Assembly (NCBI RefSeq): GCF_007990755.1
Contig: NZ_BJXA01000080.1
Span: forward strand, 1-40,742
DNA from: Nocardia ninae NBRC 108245
GTDB taxonomy: Bacteria; Actinomycetota; Actinomycetes; Mycobacteriales; Mycobacteriaceae
Length of the DNA: 40,742 nt
Direction: 5' to 3'
The notes beneath the pieces are model-generated. The model searched no databases and had not been told where the DNA came from. It worked only from the letters and a program-made list of their open reading frames with translations. Positions within the stretch are counted from its first letter, which is position 1. Every line of letters begins with the position of its first letter. The position numbers and the translations under genes were made by a program. This document shows, one piece after another, positions 40,738-40,742 of this stretch.

Positions 40738-40742
40738 GAAGG

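Noticed and set aside
1-40742. Mobile element, prophage or genomic island
   Set aside because: No transposase, integrase, terminal repeats, tRNA junction or obvious base-composition break was found.

Overview
The window is high-GC actinobacterial DNA. A secreted cutinase-family esterase, a two-domain long-chain acyl-CoA reductase of the mycobacterial AcrA1 type, a KstR-like box, a DUF2786 protein and many TetR/IclR/GntR/PadR regulators point to a mycolic-acid actinomycete, most probably Nocardia or a close relative. That is an inference from gene content, not a database match. It looks like ordinary chromosome: I see no insertion sequence, phage, CRISPR array, rRNA or convincing tRNA.

Region by region. 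(1) 1-4105: the end of a group with a GNAT acetyltransferase (cut by the window edge), a GSA-type aminotransferase, a GT4 glycosyltransferase and an SDR without the usual catalytic lysine; it suggests modified-sugar or cell-surface glycan chemistry. (2) 4158-7089: a divergent pair of exported enzymes, a TAT-exported endonuclease/exonuclease/phosphatase-fold protein and a lipoprotein 5'-nucleotidase, together able to strip phosphate from extracellular nucleic acid or nucleotides. (3) 7358-15286: two-domain acyl-CoA reductase, small orphan protein, cutinase-like esterase, zinc alcohol dehydrogenase, TetR regulator with a flavin dehydrogenase behind it, and a bacterial expansin. (4) 15579-19694: PadR, acyl-CoA dehydrogenase, an isolated hemC, IclR and a small three-helix-bundle protein. 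(5) 19867-25419: NTF2-like protein behind a KstR-like box, a 1029-residue AAA/TPR protein, a divergent metallo-beta-lactamase-fold protein and a class V aminotransferase.

(6) 25422-36321 is the most coherent system: a complete non-phosphorylative L-fucose catabolic cluster of eleven genes plus its regulator. The six-gene minus-strand operon starting at 34105 encodes L-fuconate dehydratase, a CUT2 sugar ABC transporter (lipoprotein, ATPase, permease), a RhaM-family mutarotase and an aldo/keto reductase (L-fucose dehydrogenase). The divergent plus-strand pair encodes a 2-keto-3-deoxy-L-fuconate dehydrogenase-type SDR and an FMN L-lactate dehydrogenase. A second minus-strand pair encodes L-fuconolactonase and the FAH-fold 2,4-diketo-3-deoxy-L-fuconate hydrolase. 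A FadR-type GntR regulator lies between. Predicted flow: L-fucose to lactone to L-fuconate to 2-keto-3-deoxy- to 2,4-diketo-3-deoxy-L-fuconate to pyruvate plus L-lactate, with lactate oxidised to pyruvate by the linked LldD. The palindrome ACATCGGATGT occurs at three places, all at this cluster's control regions; one copy sits inside a recognisable promoter. It is the likely operator of the GntR protein.

(7) 36324-39192: a DapB-like dehydrogenase and an SDR divergent from an IclR regulator, with a perfect 16-bp palindrome and a second half-site 22 bp away. (8) 39262-40742: a DUF2786 protein that may start at a rare ATC codon, then a strong terminator.

Almost every gene carries long open frames in other phases because of the GC-rich third position; these are omitted.
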